Origin: an uncultured Dysosmobacter sp.
GTDB lineage: Bacteria; Bacillota; Clostridia; Oscillospirales; Oscillospiraceae
Assembly: GCA_934636905.1 (NCBI GenBank)
Contig: CAKUBJ010000026.1
Span: 1-23,480 of the forward strand
DNA: 23,480 bases
Direction of reading: 5' to 3'
The position numbers were made by a program, and so were the translations under genes. Below are positions 13,913-21,240 of this stretch, one piece after another. Positions within the stretch are counted from its first letter, which is position 1. Each line of letters begins with the position of its first letter. The notes under the pieces were generated by a model that worked only from the letters and a program-made list of their open reading frames with translations, ran no database searches and was not told the origin of the DNA.

Positions 13913-15271
13913 ATGAAAATCAAACGCTTTGTATCGGTTTTTTTGCTCTGTGCGTGTCTGGCGGGGCTGCTCCTCACCCCGGCCGCCTCGGCGGCAGAGG
14001 TGCCGGATATTCAGGCAAAGGCGGCGCTGCTGGCGGATGTGAACACGGACGCCGTGGCCTACGGGAAAAACATCCATGAAAAGAACTATCCCGCCAGCCT
14101 CACCAAGGTCATGACGGCGCTGCTGGTTCTGGAAAGAGCCAGCGGGGACGAGGCGCTGCTGAGCGAGCCGGTGACGGCCTCGGAGAGCGCCTTCAGTGAT
14201 ACCTATTACCATGTCGACGGCAGCAGTGCCGGCATCAAGGCCGGGGAAATCCTGACGGTGCGGGAGCTGCTGGAATGTATGCTCATCGTCTCCGCCAATG
14301 AGGCCGCCAACATTCTGGCGGAGTGGGTTTCCGGTTCCATCCCCGCCTTTGTGGACGCCATGAACGCCAAAGCGGCGGAACTGGGCTGTGAGGACACCCA
14401 CTTCGTCAACCCCAGCGGGCTGCACGATCCGGATCACTACACCTCCGCGTGGGATCTCTATCTCATTACCAAGGCCGCCATGGCGTATCCGGAATTCATG
14501 GAAATCTGCGACTCACCCAAAGCCGTGGTTCCCGCCACCAATCTCAGCAAGGAGCGGACGCTGTACACCACCAACCACCTGCTGTCCAACTGGCGGGTCA
14601 TCGGCTACCGGGATAAGCGTGCCCATGGCATCAAAACCGGTTCCACCGATGCCGCCGGCCACTGCCTCATCTCCTCCGCGGAGGAGGGAGAACTGCACTT
14701 TGTCACCGTCATCATGGGCGCGGAGCGGATTGAGGAAAACGGCGTGGGCAACCTGCTGAATTTCTCGGAAACCTCCCATCTGTTTGATTACGGCTTCAAA
14801 AACTTCTCCTACCGTCAGATTCTGGAAAGTAAAGAGGTAATTCAGGAGGTGGCGGTGAGCCTGTCCAAAACGGACTATGTCACCGTGCACCCTGCCAACG
14901 ACATTGAGGTTCTCTTCCGCCGGGATCTGGATCCCGCGGATCTGACCCGGAACATCACCCTGCCGGAAGCCGTAGAGGCGCCCATCACCGCCGGGCAGAA
15001 GCTGGGCACCATGGAGCTGACGGACGGGGAAACCGTCTACGGCACGGTGGATCTGCTGGCCAGCAATGATGTGGAGGCCGACGGGCTGATGGTTTTCCGG
15101 CACAACGTAGCGCTGTTCTTCCGGAAGCCTACCGTGCGGATCGGCGTGGTGGTGCTGGCGGTTCTGGCAGTCCTGCTGCTGTTGCTGTTCCTGACCCGCG
15201 GCAGCCGCCGCAGGCGCTATGGCCGCAGCCGCCGGGGATACCGCGGCGGCTATCGGGGCCGCAGGCGCTGA
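13913..15271 (+). CDS. D-alanyl-D-alanine carboxypeptidase (serine-type, DacF/PBP5 family)
   Basis: This 452-residue secreted, membrane-anchored penicillin-binding protein removes the terminal D-Ala from peptidoglycan stem peptides. A signal peptide ends near AASAAEV (27-30). The three catalytic motifs are SLTK (Ser62-Lys65), SAN (128-130) and KTG (242-244). The C-terminal beta domain follows (about 300-400), then a membrane helix (about 411-428) and a tail (430-452) made almost only of Arg, Gly, Tyr and Ser. Family members usually end in an amphipathic helix that lies on the membrane; a true helix plus an Arg/Gly tail is unusual. The start at 13913 has CAGGAGAAAG upstream and gives a clean signal peptide; the open frame continues to 13622 but runs through the promoter and the opposite gene. 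Confidence 0.95.
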   Translation: MKIKRFVSVFLLCACLAGLLLTPAASAAEVPDIQAKAALLADVNTDAVAYGKNIHEKNYPASLTKVMTALLVLERASGDEALLSEPVTASESAFSDTYYHVDGSSAGIKAGEILTVRELLECMLIVSANEAANILAEWVSGSIPAFVDAMNAKAAELGCEDTHFVNPSGLHDPDHYTSAWDLYLITKAAMAYPEFMEICDSPKAVVPATNLSKERTLYTTNHLLSNWRVIGYRDKRAHGIKTGSTDAAGHCLISSAEEGELHFVTVIMGAERIEENGVGNLLNFSETSHLFDYGFKNFSYRQILESKEVIQEVAVSLSKTDYVTVHPANDIEVLFRRDLDPADLTRNITLPEAVEAPITAGQKLGTMELTDGETVYGTVDLLASNDVEADGLMVFRHNVALFFRKPTVRIGVVVLAVLAVLLLLLFLTRGSRRRRYGRSRRGYRGGYRGRRR

Positions 15272-15295
15272 GTTCTCCCAATCGTCCATACAAAA

Positions 15296-15334
15296 CGCCC
15301 CGGGGACACCTCAACCTGAGGTGTCCCCGGGGCG
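15296..15334. terminator. Bidirectional intrinsic terminator
   Basis: A perfect 18-bp stem (15296-15313 with 15317-15334) has a 3-nt loop. On the minus strand it is followed by GTTTTGTATGG, on the plus strand by GCTGCGGTTTCC. It separates the convergent carboxypeptidase (+) and DUF523 (-) genes and serves both, more strongly the minus-strand operon. Confidence 0.9.
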
Positions 15335-15377
15335 CTGCGGTTTCCTTTGGAATCCTGCTGCCGCGCTGCCGTATTTT

Positions 15378-15827
15378 TTATCCCTTCTCTTCGCCGCAGT
15401 GCAGCAGTTCCTCTGCCCGGCTCTCTCCCAGAACACGGATGCCATGGCTCAGCAGCAGTTCCGCTGTCACGCCGTCTCCGTCCGTCAGGCTGCCGGTGAA
15501 GGTGCCGTCATAGATGCGGCCATGCCCGCAGGAGGGGCTGCGCTCCTTCAGGACGGCGGTTTCACAGCCCAGAAGGCGGCACAGCGCCAGCGCCGATTCC
15601 GCCCCCCGGCGGTACTGCGCCGTCACGTCGGTGCCGTCGTTTCTCACCACCCGGGTTCCCTGCCGCTCCGACGGTGCCCGGGGCGTCGGCAGTCCGCCCA
15701 GCTGCTCCGGACAAACCGGCACCAGCTCATAACGCTCCGCCAGTGCCTTTCCCCATGGCTGAGGTTTGGACGCGCCGTCATACCGGCAGGGAAGCCCCAG
15801 CAGGCACGCCGAAATCAGGATTTTCAT
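15378..15827 (-). CDS. DUF523 family protein
   Basis: This 149-residue protein shows the complete DUF523 pattern: SACLLGLPCRYDG near the start, VCPEQLGGLPTPR in the middle and LKERSPSCG later. Conserved cysteines (in SACLLG, CRYDG, VCPE and PSCG) suggest a metal or Fe-S site, but the biochemical role of the family is not established as far as I know. It is the last gene of the Nudix/DUF3783/DUF523 operon; its ATG overlaps the previous stop codon by 4 nt. The bidirectional terminator at 15296-15334 follows 44 bp after it. Confidence 0.9.
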   Translation of the reverse strand: MKILISACLLGLPCRYDGASKPQPWGKALAERYELVPVCPEQLGGLPTPRAPSERQGTRVVRNDGTDVTAQYRRGAESALALCRLLGCETAVLKERSPSCGHGRIYDGTFTGSLTDGDGVTAELLLSHGIRVLGESRAEELLHCGEEKG

Positions 15828-16177
15828 TGGCCTCTCCCCTCCATAGCCCGGCGTTCCCGCTCCAGCTCCCGATACAGCCGTCCCGGCGTCCAGTCCCGGT
15901 TGGCCGGCGTCAGCACCGCTTTCAGGCAGACAATTCCCGCTCCCCGCAGCGCCGCCAGCAGGCCATCCAGTTCCCGTTCCAGACCGCAGAACACCAGCAT
16001 CCTGCCGCCTGCCGCCATGCCGCCGCTGCCGGTTTCCCCCCGTTCCAGTGCCGCCAGCGTCAGATGGCGGCTTCCTTTCGGGACATTCACCGCCTCGGCG
16101 CCGTATTTTTGGGCGATCCCCGCCACCGTCAGAATCTCCGGAAGGGCATCAAAGCCGAACATCAGAATTTTTTTCAC
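15824..16177 (-). CDS. DUF3783-like small protein
   Basis: This 117-residue soluble protein opens MKKILMFGFDALPEILTV, followed near its middle by GGRMLVFCGLERELDGLLAALR and then LKAVLTPANRDWT. That pattern fits DUF3783, a small alpha/beta family of unknown function in Clostridia. The C terminus is basic and charged (about 95-117). It overlaps both neighbours by 4 nt (ATGA), so its translation is coupled to the Nudix gene before and the DUF523 gene after. The domain call is by memory of the family pattern. Confidence 0.75.
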   Translation of the reverse strand: MKKILMFGFDALPEILTVAGIAQKYGAEAVNVPKGSRHLTLAALERGETGSGGMAAGGRMLVFCGLERELDGLLAALRGAGIVCLKAVLTPANRDWTPGRLYRELERERRAMEGRGQ

Positions 16178-16644
16178 GGTTCCACCGCCTTCCCGTTCAG
16201 CACGGCATGTTCCAGCCGCTCTCCGTCATAGCAGAGCTTCAGGGAGAAAAATGGCGTGTCCGAATCCAGCAGCCGCAGGAAAATGCGATCCCCCTCCCAC
16301 ATGGGCAGCGCCAGCAGGTCTTTTTTCCGGATCCATGCCAGATCCCCCTCGTCACAGGGATGCGCCTGCCCCGTCCAGCCGGTAGCAGTGAACAGGTGCA
16401 TATATTCCGTAGGCCACTGCGTATTCACAAAGGTCACAAGCCCCCGGTAACGGTACTCCGTCAGGGTCAGCCCTGTCTCTTCTCTGCATTCCCGCAGCAG
16501 GCAGTCCTCGGGGCTTTCCCTGTCCTCAAACTTGCCGCCGATCCCGATCCACTTGTCATGGTTTGCGTCCTGTGCCTTTTTTACCCGGTGGAGCATCAGG
16601 TATTCGTCTCCCCGTTCCAGATAGCACAGCGTCGATTGCAGCAT
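16174..16644 (-). CDS. Nudix hydrolase (MutT/8-oxo-dGTP diphosphatase-like)
   Basis: This 156-residue cytoplasmic enzyme hydrolyses a nucleoside diphosphate linked to another group. The Nudix box is complete: G-x5-E-x7-RE-C-REE-T-GL at about residues 38-60 (from GGKFEDRE to REETGL). The N-terminal segment STLCYLERGDEYLMLHRVKK and the later TEYMHLFTATGWTG resemble the 8-oxo-dGTP diphosphatases of Bacillota, so nucleotide pool cleaning is the likely role, although other substrates are possible. The start at 16644 has GAGAAAGGATGG upstream. First gene of its operon, with a leader of about 115 nt. Confidence 0.9.
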   Translation of the reverse strand: MLQSTLCYLERGDEYLMLHRVKKAQDANHDKWIGIGGKFEDRESPEDCLLRECREETGLTLTEYRYRGLVTFVNTQWPTEYMHLFTATGWTGQAHPCDEGDLAWIRKKDLLALPMWEGDRIFLRLLDSDTPFFSLKLCYDGERLEHAVLNGKAVEP

Positions 16645-16765
16645 ATGATTCCATCCTTTCTCCGCCGCCGGGCGGTTCCGGCAGCAGCCCGGCAGGCAGA
16701 CATCCGCCGTTTTTTCTGCGCCCGGAACTCCCTGTCAGCCTGCTCCATGTCTCTCTTCAAACAGG

Positions 16766-16794
16766 ATTATACATACTTCCGCAGAAAAAGGGAA
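16766..16794 (-). promoter_or_regulatory. Probable promoter of the Nudix/DUF3783/DUF523 operon
   Basis: On the minus strand a perfect TATAAT (16766-16771) has a weak -35, TTCCCT (16789-16794), at 17-bp spacing. It lies just beyond the terminator of the preceding YjbQ gene, so the leader to the Nudix start would be about 115 nt; no known riboswitch was recognised in it. Confidence 0.55.
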
Positions 16795-16819
16795 GCCCCG
16801 GCATCCGCTTACCGTCCCA

Positions 16820-16851
16820 TAAAAAACGGGAGAGGACGTTCGTCACTCTCC
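16820..16851 (-). terminator. Intrinsic terminator of the aminotransferase/Dabb/YjbQ operon
   Basis: On the minus strand GGGAGAG (16845-16851) pairs with CTCTCCC (16827-16833) and is followed by GTTTTTTATGG. The hairpin starts within the last codons of the YjbQ gene, so stop codon and terminator overlap. Confidence 0.88.
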
Positions 16852-17295
16852 CATTACCTGAAATACAATATCCCGCACCCGATCCCGGGTGTCGCACTCC
16901 ACCAGCGTCAGGTTCTGCCACGGCCCCAGCATCAGCTTTCCCTCCGTAAAGGGCACCGTGATGAAGGGGGACAGCAGCAGCGCCTTGATGTGGGAGGAGC
17001 CATTGTCGTCGTGCCATGTATCGTGGTGCCGGTAGTGGATCACCCGGCCCTTTTCGTCCCGGTAGGGGGCAAAGACGTCCAGCGCCGCCTTCAGGTCGTG
17101 CCCCACCAGACCCGGCTCGTATTCCAGCGTAGTCAGCGCCGCCACGCCGCCGGTGGTAAAGCCGGTGACGGTGCCGGCGGAGATCTCCTTTTCCCGGCAG
17201 GCCGTCTCCACCGCGTGCCGGAAGTCCTCCGTCACGTCGATCATGCCCATGTGGGCTTTGGTGTGGTACGTCTTCGTTTCCGTGTAAACCGCCAT
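16843..17295 (-). CDS. YjbQ family protein (UPF0047), HTTA-motif variant
   Basis: This 150-residue protein belongs to the YjbQ/UPF0047 family, some members of which are called secondary thiamine-phosphate synthase. Recognisable blocks are DVTEDFRHAVE, AALTTLEYEPGLVGHDLKAAL, HDDNGSSHIKALLLSP and KLMLGPWQNLTLVE. In most members the first block before AALT reads HTT; here it reads TTGGV, so that histidine and the usual pair of threonines are absent. This variant form may not have the thiamine-related activity. The start at 17295 (MAVYTETKTYHT) has GGAGAGGAG upstream; an ATG further up at 17388 would overlap the Dabb gene by 64 nt and adds residues without family match. It is the last gene of its operon. 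Confidence 0.85.
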   Translation of the reverse strand: MAVYTETKTYHTKAHMGMIDVTEDFRHAVETACREKEISAGTVTGFTTGGVAALTTLEYEPGLVGHDLKAALDVFAPYRDEKGRVIHYRHHDTWHDDNGSSHIKALLLSPFITVPFTEGKLMLGPWQNLTLVECDTRDRVRDIVFQVMGE

Positions 17296-17324
17296 GCTCA
17301 CCGCTCCTCTCCGGCAGTGTCCGT

Positions 17325-17630
17325 TCAGTCTTCCGTGTCCGGCAGCAGGCAGTCCACCGACGCCCGATCCGTCCGGATGGACTTGCACAGGGCGGACACC
17401 GCCTTGTGCCGGGGATCCGCCAGATAGCGTTCCAGCGCCTCGCGATCCGCAACGTCCGCAATCAGCGCCGCGTCATAATTGCTGCCCTCCATGCCCCGGA
17501 GCACCTGACAGCGTTTCAGTTCCGGAATCTGGCCGTACAGCCCCTGCAGTCCGGTGAGAAACAGATCCCGCTCCGCCTCGGTGCCTGGGCGGAACTTCCA
17601 CATCACGATGTGCCGCAGCATCTCGCTCAC
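17325..17630 (-). CDS. Dabb family (stress-responsive A/B barrel) protein
   Basis: This 101-residue protein has the pattern of the dimeric alpha/beta-barrel Dabb family: LRHIVMWKFRPGTE at the start, LKRCQVLRGMEGSNYDAALIADVADREALERYLADPRHKAV in two consecutive blocks, the HIV and HK histidines in their usual places. Bacterial members are mostly uncharacterised; related barrels act on small hydrophobic or phenolic substrates. It overlaps the aminotransferase stop codon by 4 nt (ATGA) and the YjbQ gene follows after 29 bp. Confidence 0.88.
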   Translation of the reverse strand: MSEMLRHIVMWKFRPGTEAERDLFLTGLQGLYGQIPELKRCQVLRGMEGSNYDAALIADVADREALERYLADPRHKAVSALCKSIRTDRASVDCLLPDTED

Positions 17631-18826
17631 CCCCGTCTGGCGTTGTAGGCCGCCACGCCCTTGCCCAGCAGCTGAATGGCCCGGCGCAGGTAGTCGCAGT
17701 TTTTCACATAGGCGATGCGGATCTCGCTGCGTCCCTTGGCAGGGTCGGCGTAGAAGCCGCTGCCGGGGGCGTACATCACCGTGTCGCCGCCGTCCTCAAA
17801 TTCTTCCAACAGGAAGTACTGGAGCTTTTCGGCGTCATCCACCGGCAGGGTCGCCATGATATAGAAGGCGCCGTCCGGGGTGCTGAATTTGGCGCCGGGG
17901 ATCTTCCCCAGTTCCTCCAGAACCGTATCCCGCCGCTTTTTGTACTCCGTGCGGACGTCCTCAAAATAGCTGGGTTCCACGGAGCGGTACATGGCCGCGG
18001 CACCGATCTGGTCGATGGTGGCGGGGCACAGACGCCCCTGACACAGCTTCATGGCCTGCGCCATAAAGTCCCTGTTCCGGGAGATCATGGCGCCGATCCG
18101 GGCGCCGCAGGCGGAAAAGCGCTTGGAGATGGAATCCACGATAATCAGGTTCTCCCGGATGTCCTCAAGGGAGCCGAAAGTGGTCAGCCCCTGATTCTCA
18201 TAGAAGAACTCCCGGTACACCTCGTCCGCCACCAGGAACAGGTCGTGCTCCTTGACGATGTCCGCAATCACCCGCATCTCCTCCGGGGTCAGCACCACGC
18301 CGGTGGGGTTGCCGGGATTGGTCACCAGAATGCCCCGGGTATGCTCGTTAATCAGCGGCTCGATGAGCGCCCGGTCGGCATAGCGGTAGCCGTTGTCCGG
18401 GGAGGTGGGCACCGGGCGGATGGAGCCGCCGGTCATATAGGCGAAGGTGTTGTAGTTGGCATAGAAAGGCTCCGGCACCAGCAGCTCGTCACCGTCGTCC
18501 AGAATGGCGGCCAGCACAAATTCCAGCGCTTCGCCGGCGCCGGAGGTCACCAGAATGTCACTGCGCTCCAGCGTGATGCCCAGCTTGGCGTAATAGCCCC
18601 GGACGGCGTCCAGATATTCCGGCAGCCCCGGGGTGGGGGCGTATTCCAGCACCGGCCCCTTGAAGGCGCCCACCGCCTCAAAGAAGGCGTCCGGCGTCCG
18701 GATGTCCGGCTGGCCAATGTTCAGATGATAAATAGTGCGTCCCTTTGCCTCCGCCGCCGCCGCGCAGGGGTTGAACTGACGCACCGGGGACAGCTGGCAT
18801 TTCTGCACCTTACTGGAAAATTTCAT
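17627..18826 (-). CDS. Class I/II PLP-dependent aminotransferase
   Basis: This 399-residue fold-type I enzyme transfers an amino group between an amino acid and a keto acid with pyridoxal phosphate. Features: NIGQPDIRTP near 36-45, the GAGEALE cofactor-phosphate loop near 97-103, NPGNPTG (170-176), DEVY (201-204) and the Schiff-base lysine Lys235 in SISKRFSACGARIG. A likely substrate-carboxylate arginine lies near the C terminus in SEIRIAYVKN. It resembles aspartate/aromatic/alanine aminotransferases of family I-gamma, and substrate cannot be read from sequence. Start at 18826 (MKFSSKVQKCQLSP) has GAAGGAGGAG upstream. The T-box leader before it shows that its expression follows the charging of one tRNA, so it serves the metabolism of that amino acid. 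Confidence 0.94.
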   Translation of the reverse strand: MKFSSKVQKCQLSPVRQFNPCAAAAEAKGRTIYHLNIGQPDIRTPDAFFEAVGAFKGPVLEYAPTPGLPEYLDAVRGYYAKLGITLERSDILVTSGAGEALEFVLAAILDDGDELLVPEPFYANYNTFAYMTGGSIRPVPTSPDNGYRYADRALIEPLINEHTRGILVTNPGNPTGVVLTPEEMRVIADIVKEHDLFLVADEVYREFFYENQGLTTFGSLEDIRENLIIVDSISKRFSACGARIGAMISRNRDFMAQAMKLCQGRLCPATIDQIGAAAMYRSVEPSYFEDVRTEYKKRRDTVLEELGKIPGAKFSTPDGAFYIMATLPVDDAEKLQYFLLEEFEDGGDTVMYAPGSGFYADPAKGRSEIRIAYVKNCDYLRRAIQLLGKGVAAYNARRG

Positions 18827-18839
18827 GGGAATGCTCCTC

Positions 18840-19095
18840 CTTCAAGCTAAAAAAGAATCGCCCCTGACCAATGTCAGGGGCGAAATAGTATTTCACGGTA
18901 CCACCCTGATCTATCCGGCACGCGCGATTCCGGATATCTCATGTCATCCTGTAACGGGGATGAATCGTCCCGCTCCTCGCAGGCTGCTCCAAAGCGGCGT
19001 GCCGTCTCCCCTGCGCCGAGGGCTTTCACTGTCCCCTCTCGCTGAAGGCCGGTGTGATACGGCTGACTTTGTCATTGCTTTTGTCGATTTGAAAT
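18840..19095 (-). ncRNA. T-box riboswitch leader of the aminotransferase operon
   Basis: On the minus strand the T-box sequence AGGGTGGTACCGTG (18907-18894) is followed by a terminator hairpin. Upstream are the Stem I landmarks: AGCGAGAGGGG, the AGTGAAAGCCC element, GGAGCAGCC and the CGGG...CCCGTTA helix typical of T-boxes, then a Stem III hairpin ATCCGG/CCGGAT just before the T-box. T-boxes bind a specific uncharged tRNA and then let transcription continue. The specifier codon is not certain: UGC (Cys; 18981-18979) sits where alignment to the general T-box pattern places it, and GAC (Asp; 18969-18967) is an alternative. Confidence 0.93.
18849..18882 (-). terminator. T-box leader terminator
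   Basis: On the minus strand CGCCCCTGAC / ATTG / GTCAGGGGCG is followed by ATTCTTTTTT. It sits between the T-box sequence and the ribosome site and is the off-state of the riboswitch. Confidence 0.92.
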
Positions 19096-19097
19096 TC

Positions 19098-19125
19098 ATT
19101 ATAGACGCTTTCCGACATTTGTCAA
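19098..19125 (-). promoter_or_regulatory. Strong sigma-A promoter of the T-box leader
   Basis: On the minus strand a perfect TTGACA (19120-19125) and a perfect TATAAT (19098-19103) are separated by 16 bp. Transcription should start about 19091, giving a leader of about 265 nt. This is the best promoter in the window. Confidence 0.85.
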
Positions 19126-19190
19126 GGGGAAATCTTCCTCATTTTTTGCAGGTTCTTCCCCTATTCCCTTCCGCCTGCCATCATAAACGG

Positions 19191-19225
19191 GCGCAGGAGG
19201 CCGCGGCTTGGCCGGCCTCCTGCGC
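19191..19225 (-). terminator. Terminator-like hairpin after the efflux operon
   Basis: GCGCAGGAGGCC (19191-19202) pairs with GGCCTCCTGCGC (19214-19225). On the minus strand the T-tract after it is poor (CCCGTTTATG), so termination may be partial, but it lies 28 bp after the permease stop codon and no other candidate is seen. Confidence 0.65.
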
Positions 19226-19252
19226 ATTTTCAAAATGTCTCCGCTCAGGGCA

Positions 19253-20497
19253 TCAGTCATACCGCAGGGCATCGATGGGGTTCAGCTTTGCCGCCTTGTT
19301 GGCCGGCAGATAGCCGAACAGGATGCCGATGCCCACGCTGACGCCGAAGCTGATGGCAATGTCCGACAGGGTCGGCACGGCGCTGAAGGCTGCGCCCCCC
19401 ATGGAACTGTTGGCAATGCTGCCTACAATGGCGGTGGCCGCCTGAGCCAGCAGCAGTCCGAAGCCAATGCCCAGCACGCCGCCCACGGCGGAGGTGGTGC
19501 CGGCCTCAATGACAAACTGCCCCCGGATGTCCTTCTGCTTCGCTCCCAGGGACTTCCGGATGCCGATTTCCCGGGTGCGCTCCGTGACGGACACCAGCAT
19601 GATGTTCATGATGCCGATGCCGCCCACCAGCAGAGAAATGGCGGCGATGGCCACCAGTACAATCATCATGGTGTTCATCATGGTGTTCATGGCGTCCATC
19701 ATTTCCGCGGAGGTCATCACCATGTAGTAGTCCGAGGACTGGTAGGTCTTGTACAGCCGCTTTTCCACAATGCCCTTGGCGGCGGCCGCTGTGTCCCGGC
19801 TGGTGGTGGTCAGCAGATACATCCCGCCGGTGTCCATGGTCATGGTGCTGGTGCCCATCCGCTGGGCGTTTTCATAGGGGATGTAAATCACGTCGTCGCC
19901 GCTGCCCTCGGTGCCGTCGGCGTTTTCCGTCAGCACACCAATAATGGTATAGGGAACACCGCTGAGGGAAATGGTTTTCCCCAGCGCATCCCCCCGGAAG
20001 GCGGTCTGTGCCAGATAGCTGCCGATAACGCAGACGTCCTGATTGCGGTCTACATCAATGTAGCTGAGGAAGCGCCCCTCCGACAGGGTTTCCCCCTGCA
20101 TGGTGCCCATGGTGTCCTCCTTGAAGAAGGCCTCGCTGACGCCGTAGACCGAGGTGCGGTCGTAGTCCTCCGTCTGATGGCGCACCTTGCAGGAGGCGGA
20201 TACATAGGGGGTCACGCCGGTGAGGTACTGGGGATATTTTTCCACCAGTGCATAGAAGTCGTCCACATCCACGTCCCGGGTGCCGCCGCTGCCCCGGCCG
20301 AAGGTCATGACCTGCACCAGATTGGCACCCATTTTCTCAAACTGGGTGTTCATCATGTTGGTCATGCCGTTGCCCAGAGACAAAATCACAATCACGGCGC
20401 CTACGCCGATGATGATGCCCAGCATGGTGAGGAACGCCCGCATTTTGCTGGTTTTCAGGGATTTCAGCGCCAGCTTGAAGGATTGGGCAAAGTTCAT
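19253..20497 (-). CDS. MacB/FtsX-type ABC transporter permease
   Basis: This 414-residue membrane protein has the MacB layout: a TM helix near residues 20-42 (MRAFLTMLGIIIGVGAVIVI), a large extracytoplasmic MacB-PCD domain (about 45-280), and three further helices in the FtsX domain (about 285-400), with the typical signature GGIGIMNIMLVSVTERTREIGIRKSLGA. The protein works as a dimer with the ATPase encoded directly upstream (4-nt ATGA overlap) and the adaptor. Family members use ATP to move substrates from the outer face, often peptides, antibiotics or lipids. The substrate cannot be predicted. Confidence 0.95.
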   Translation of the reverse strand: MNFAQSFKLALKSLKTSKMRAFLTMLGIIIGVGAVIVILSLGNGMTNMMNTQFEKMGANLVQVMTFGRGSGGTRDVDVDDFYALVEKYPQYLTGVTPYVSASCKVRHQTEDYDRTSVYGVSEAFFKEDTMGTMQGETLSEGRFLSYIDVDRNQDVCVIGSYLAQTAFRGDALGKTISLSGVPYTIIGVLTENADGTEGSGDDVIYIPYENAQRMGTSTMTMDTGGMYLLTTTSRDTAAAAKGIVEKRLYKTYQSSDYYMVMTSAEMMDAMNTMMNTMMIVLVAIAAISLLVGGIGIMNIMLVSVTERTREIGIRKSLGAKQKDIRGQFVIEAGTTSAVGGVLGIGFGLLLAQAATAIVGSIANSSMGGAAFSAVPTLSDIAISFGVSVGIGILFGYLPANKAAKLNPIDALRYD

Positions 20498-21237
20498 GCT
20501 TCCACCTCCTCATCCAGACCGGCTTCCTCCGGCTGCACCACGGCCTTGGGGTCACTGGCATCACCGTCATAGATGATGCGGCCGTCCTGAAGCCGGACAA
20601 TCCGCTTTGCCTTCACGGCGATGGAGTTGTCGTGGGTAATGAGCACCACAGTGTCCCCCTCCTGATTCAGCTTCTGGAGGAAGCCCAGCACCTCCCGGCC
20701 CGTCCGGGAGTCCAGTGCACCGGTGGGTTCGTCCGCCAGAATCACGGAGGGACTGCCTGCCAGCGCCCGGGCGATGGACACCCGCTGCTGCTGGCCGCCG
20801 GAAAGCTGGCTGGGGAGGTTCTTCTGCTTATCCGCCAGACCCACCCGGCCCAGCGCGGCAATGGCCCGTTCCTTCCGCTCCTCGGCGCCCACGCCGGCAT
20901 ACAGCAGGGGCAGCTCTACGTTTTCCAGCACGTTCAGCTTGGGAATCAGGTTGTACTGCTGGAAGATGAAACCCAGCATTTTGTTGCGGATTTCCGCCTG
21001 CTGGTCGTCGTCCATGGTAGACACATCCACGCCGCCCAGATGGTATGTACCGCTGGTGGGGACGTCCAGACAGCCGATGATGTTCATGGCGGTGGACTTG
21101 CCGGAGCCGGACTGCCCCACAATGGCCACAAACTCCCCCTTGTCGATGGTGAGGCTTACGCCGTCCAGGGCGTGGACGTCCTCGTCCCCCATGTGGTAGA
21201 TCTTGTAGACGTCCTTCAATTCAATGAGGTGTTCCAT
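20494..21237 (-). CDS. MacB/LolD-type ABC transporter ATP-binding protein
   Basis: This is a 247-residue cytoplasmic ATPase with Walker [10 protein letters not shown] (about 41-49), Q-loop in [10 protein letters not shown], signature LSGGQQQR, Walker [14 protein letters not shown] and switch histidine in LITHDN. It fits the MacB/LolD group that pairs with FtsX-type permeases. The C terminus carries an extra acidic tail (last 20 residues, ending [11 protein letters not shown]) beyond the usual end. It starts 3 bp after the adaptor stop codon and overlaps the permease start. Confidence 0.96.
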   Translation of the reverse strand: MEHLIELKDVYKIYHMGDEDVHALDGVSLTIDKGEFVAIVGQSGSGKSTAMNIIGCLDVPTSGTYHLGGVDVSTMDDDQQAEIRNKMLGFIFQQYNLIPKLNVLENVELPLLYAGVGAEERKERAIAALGRVGLADKQKNLPSQLSGGQQQRVSIARALAGSPSVILADEPTGALDSRTGREVLGFLQKLNQEGDTVVLITHDNSIAVKAKRIVRLQDGRIIYDGDASDPKAVVQPEEAGLDEEVEA

Positions 21238-21240
21238 GGC

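Noticed and set aside
14040..14437. Minus-strand open frames across the carboxypeptidase gene
   Set aside because: All three catalytic motifs and the signal peptide are on the plus strand; the opposite frames show no family features.
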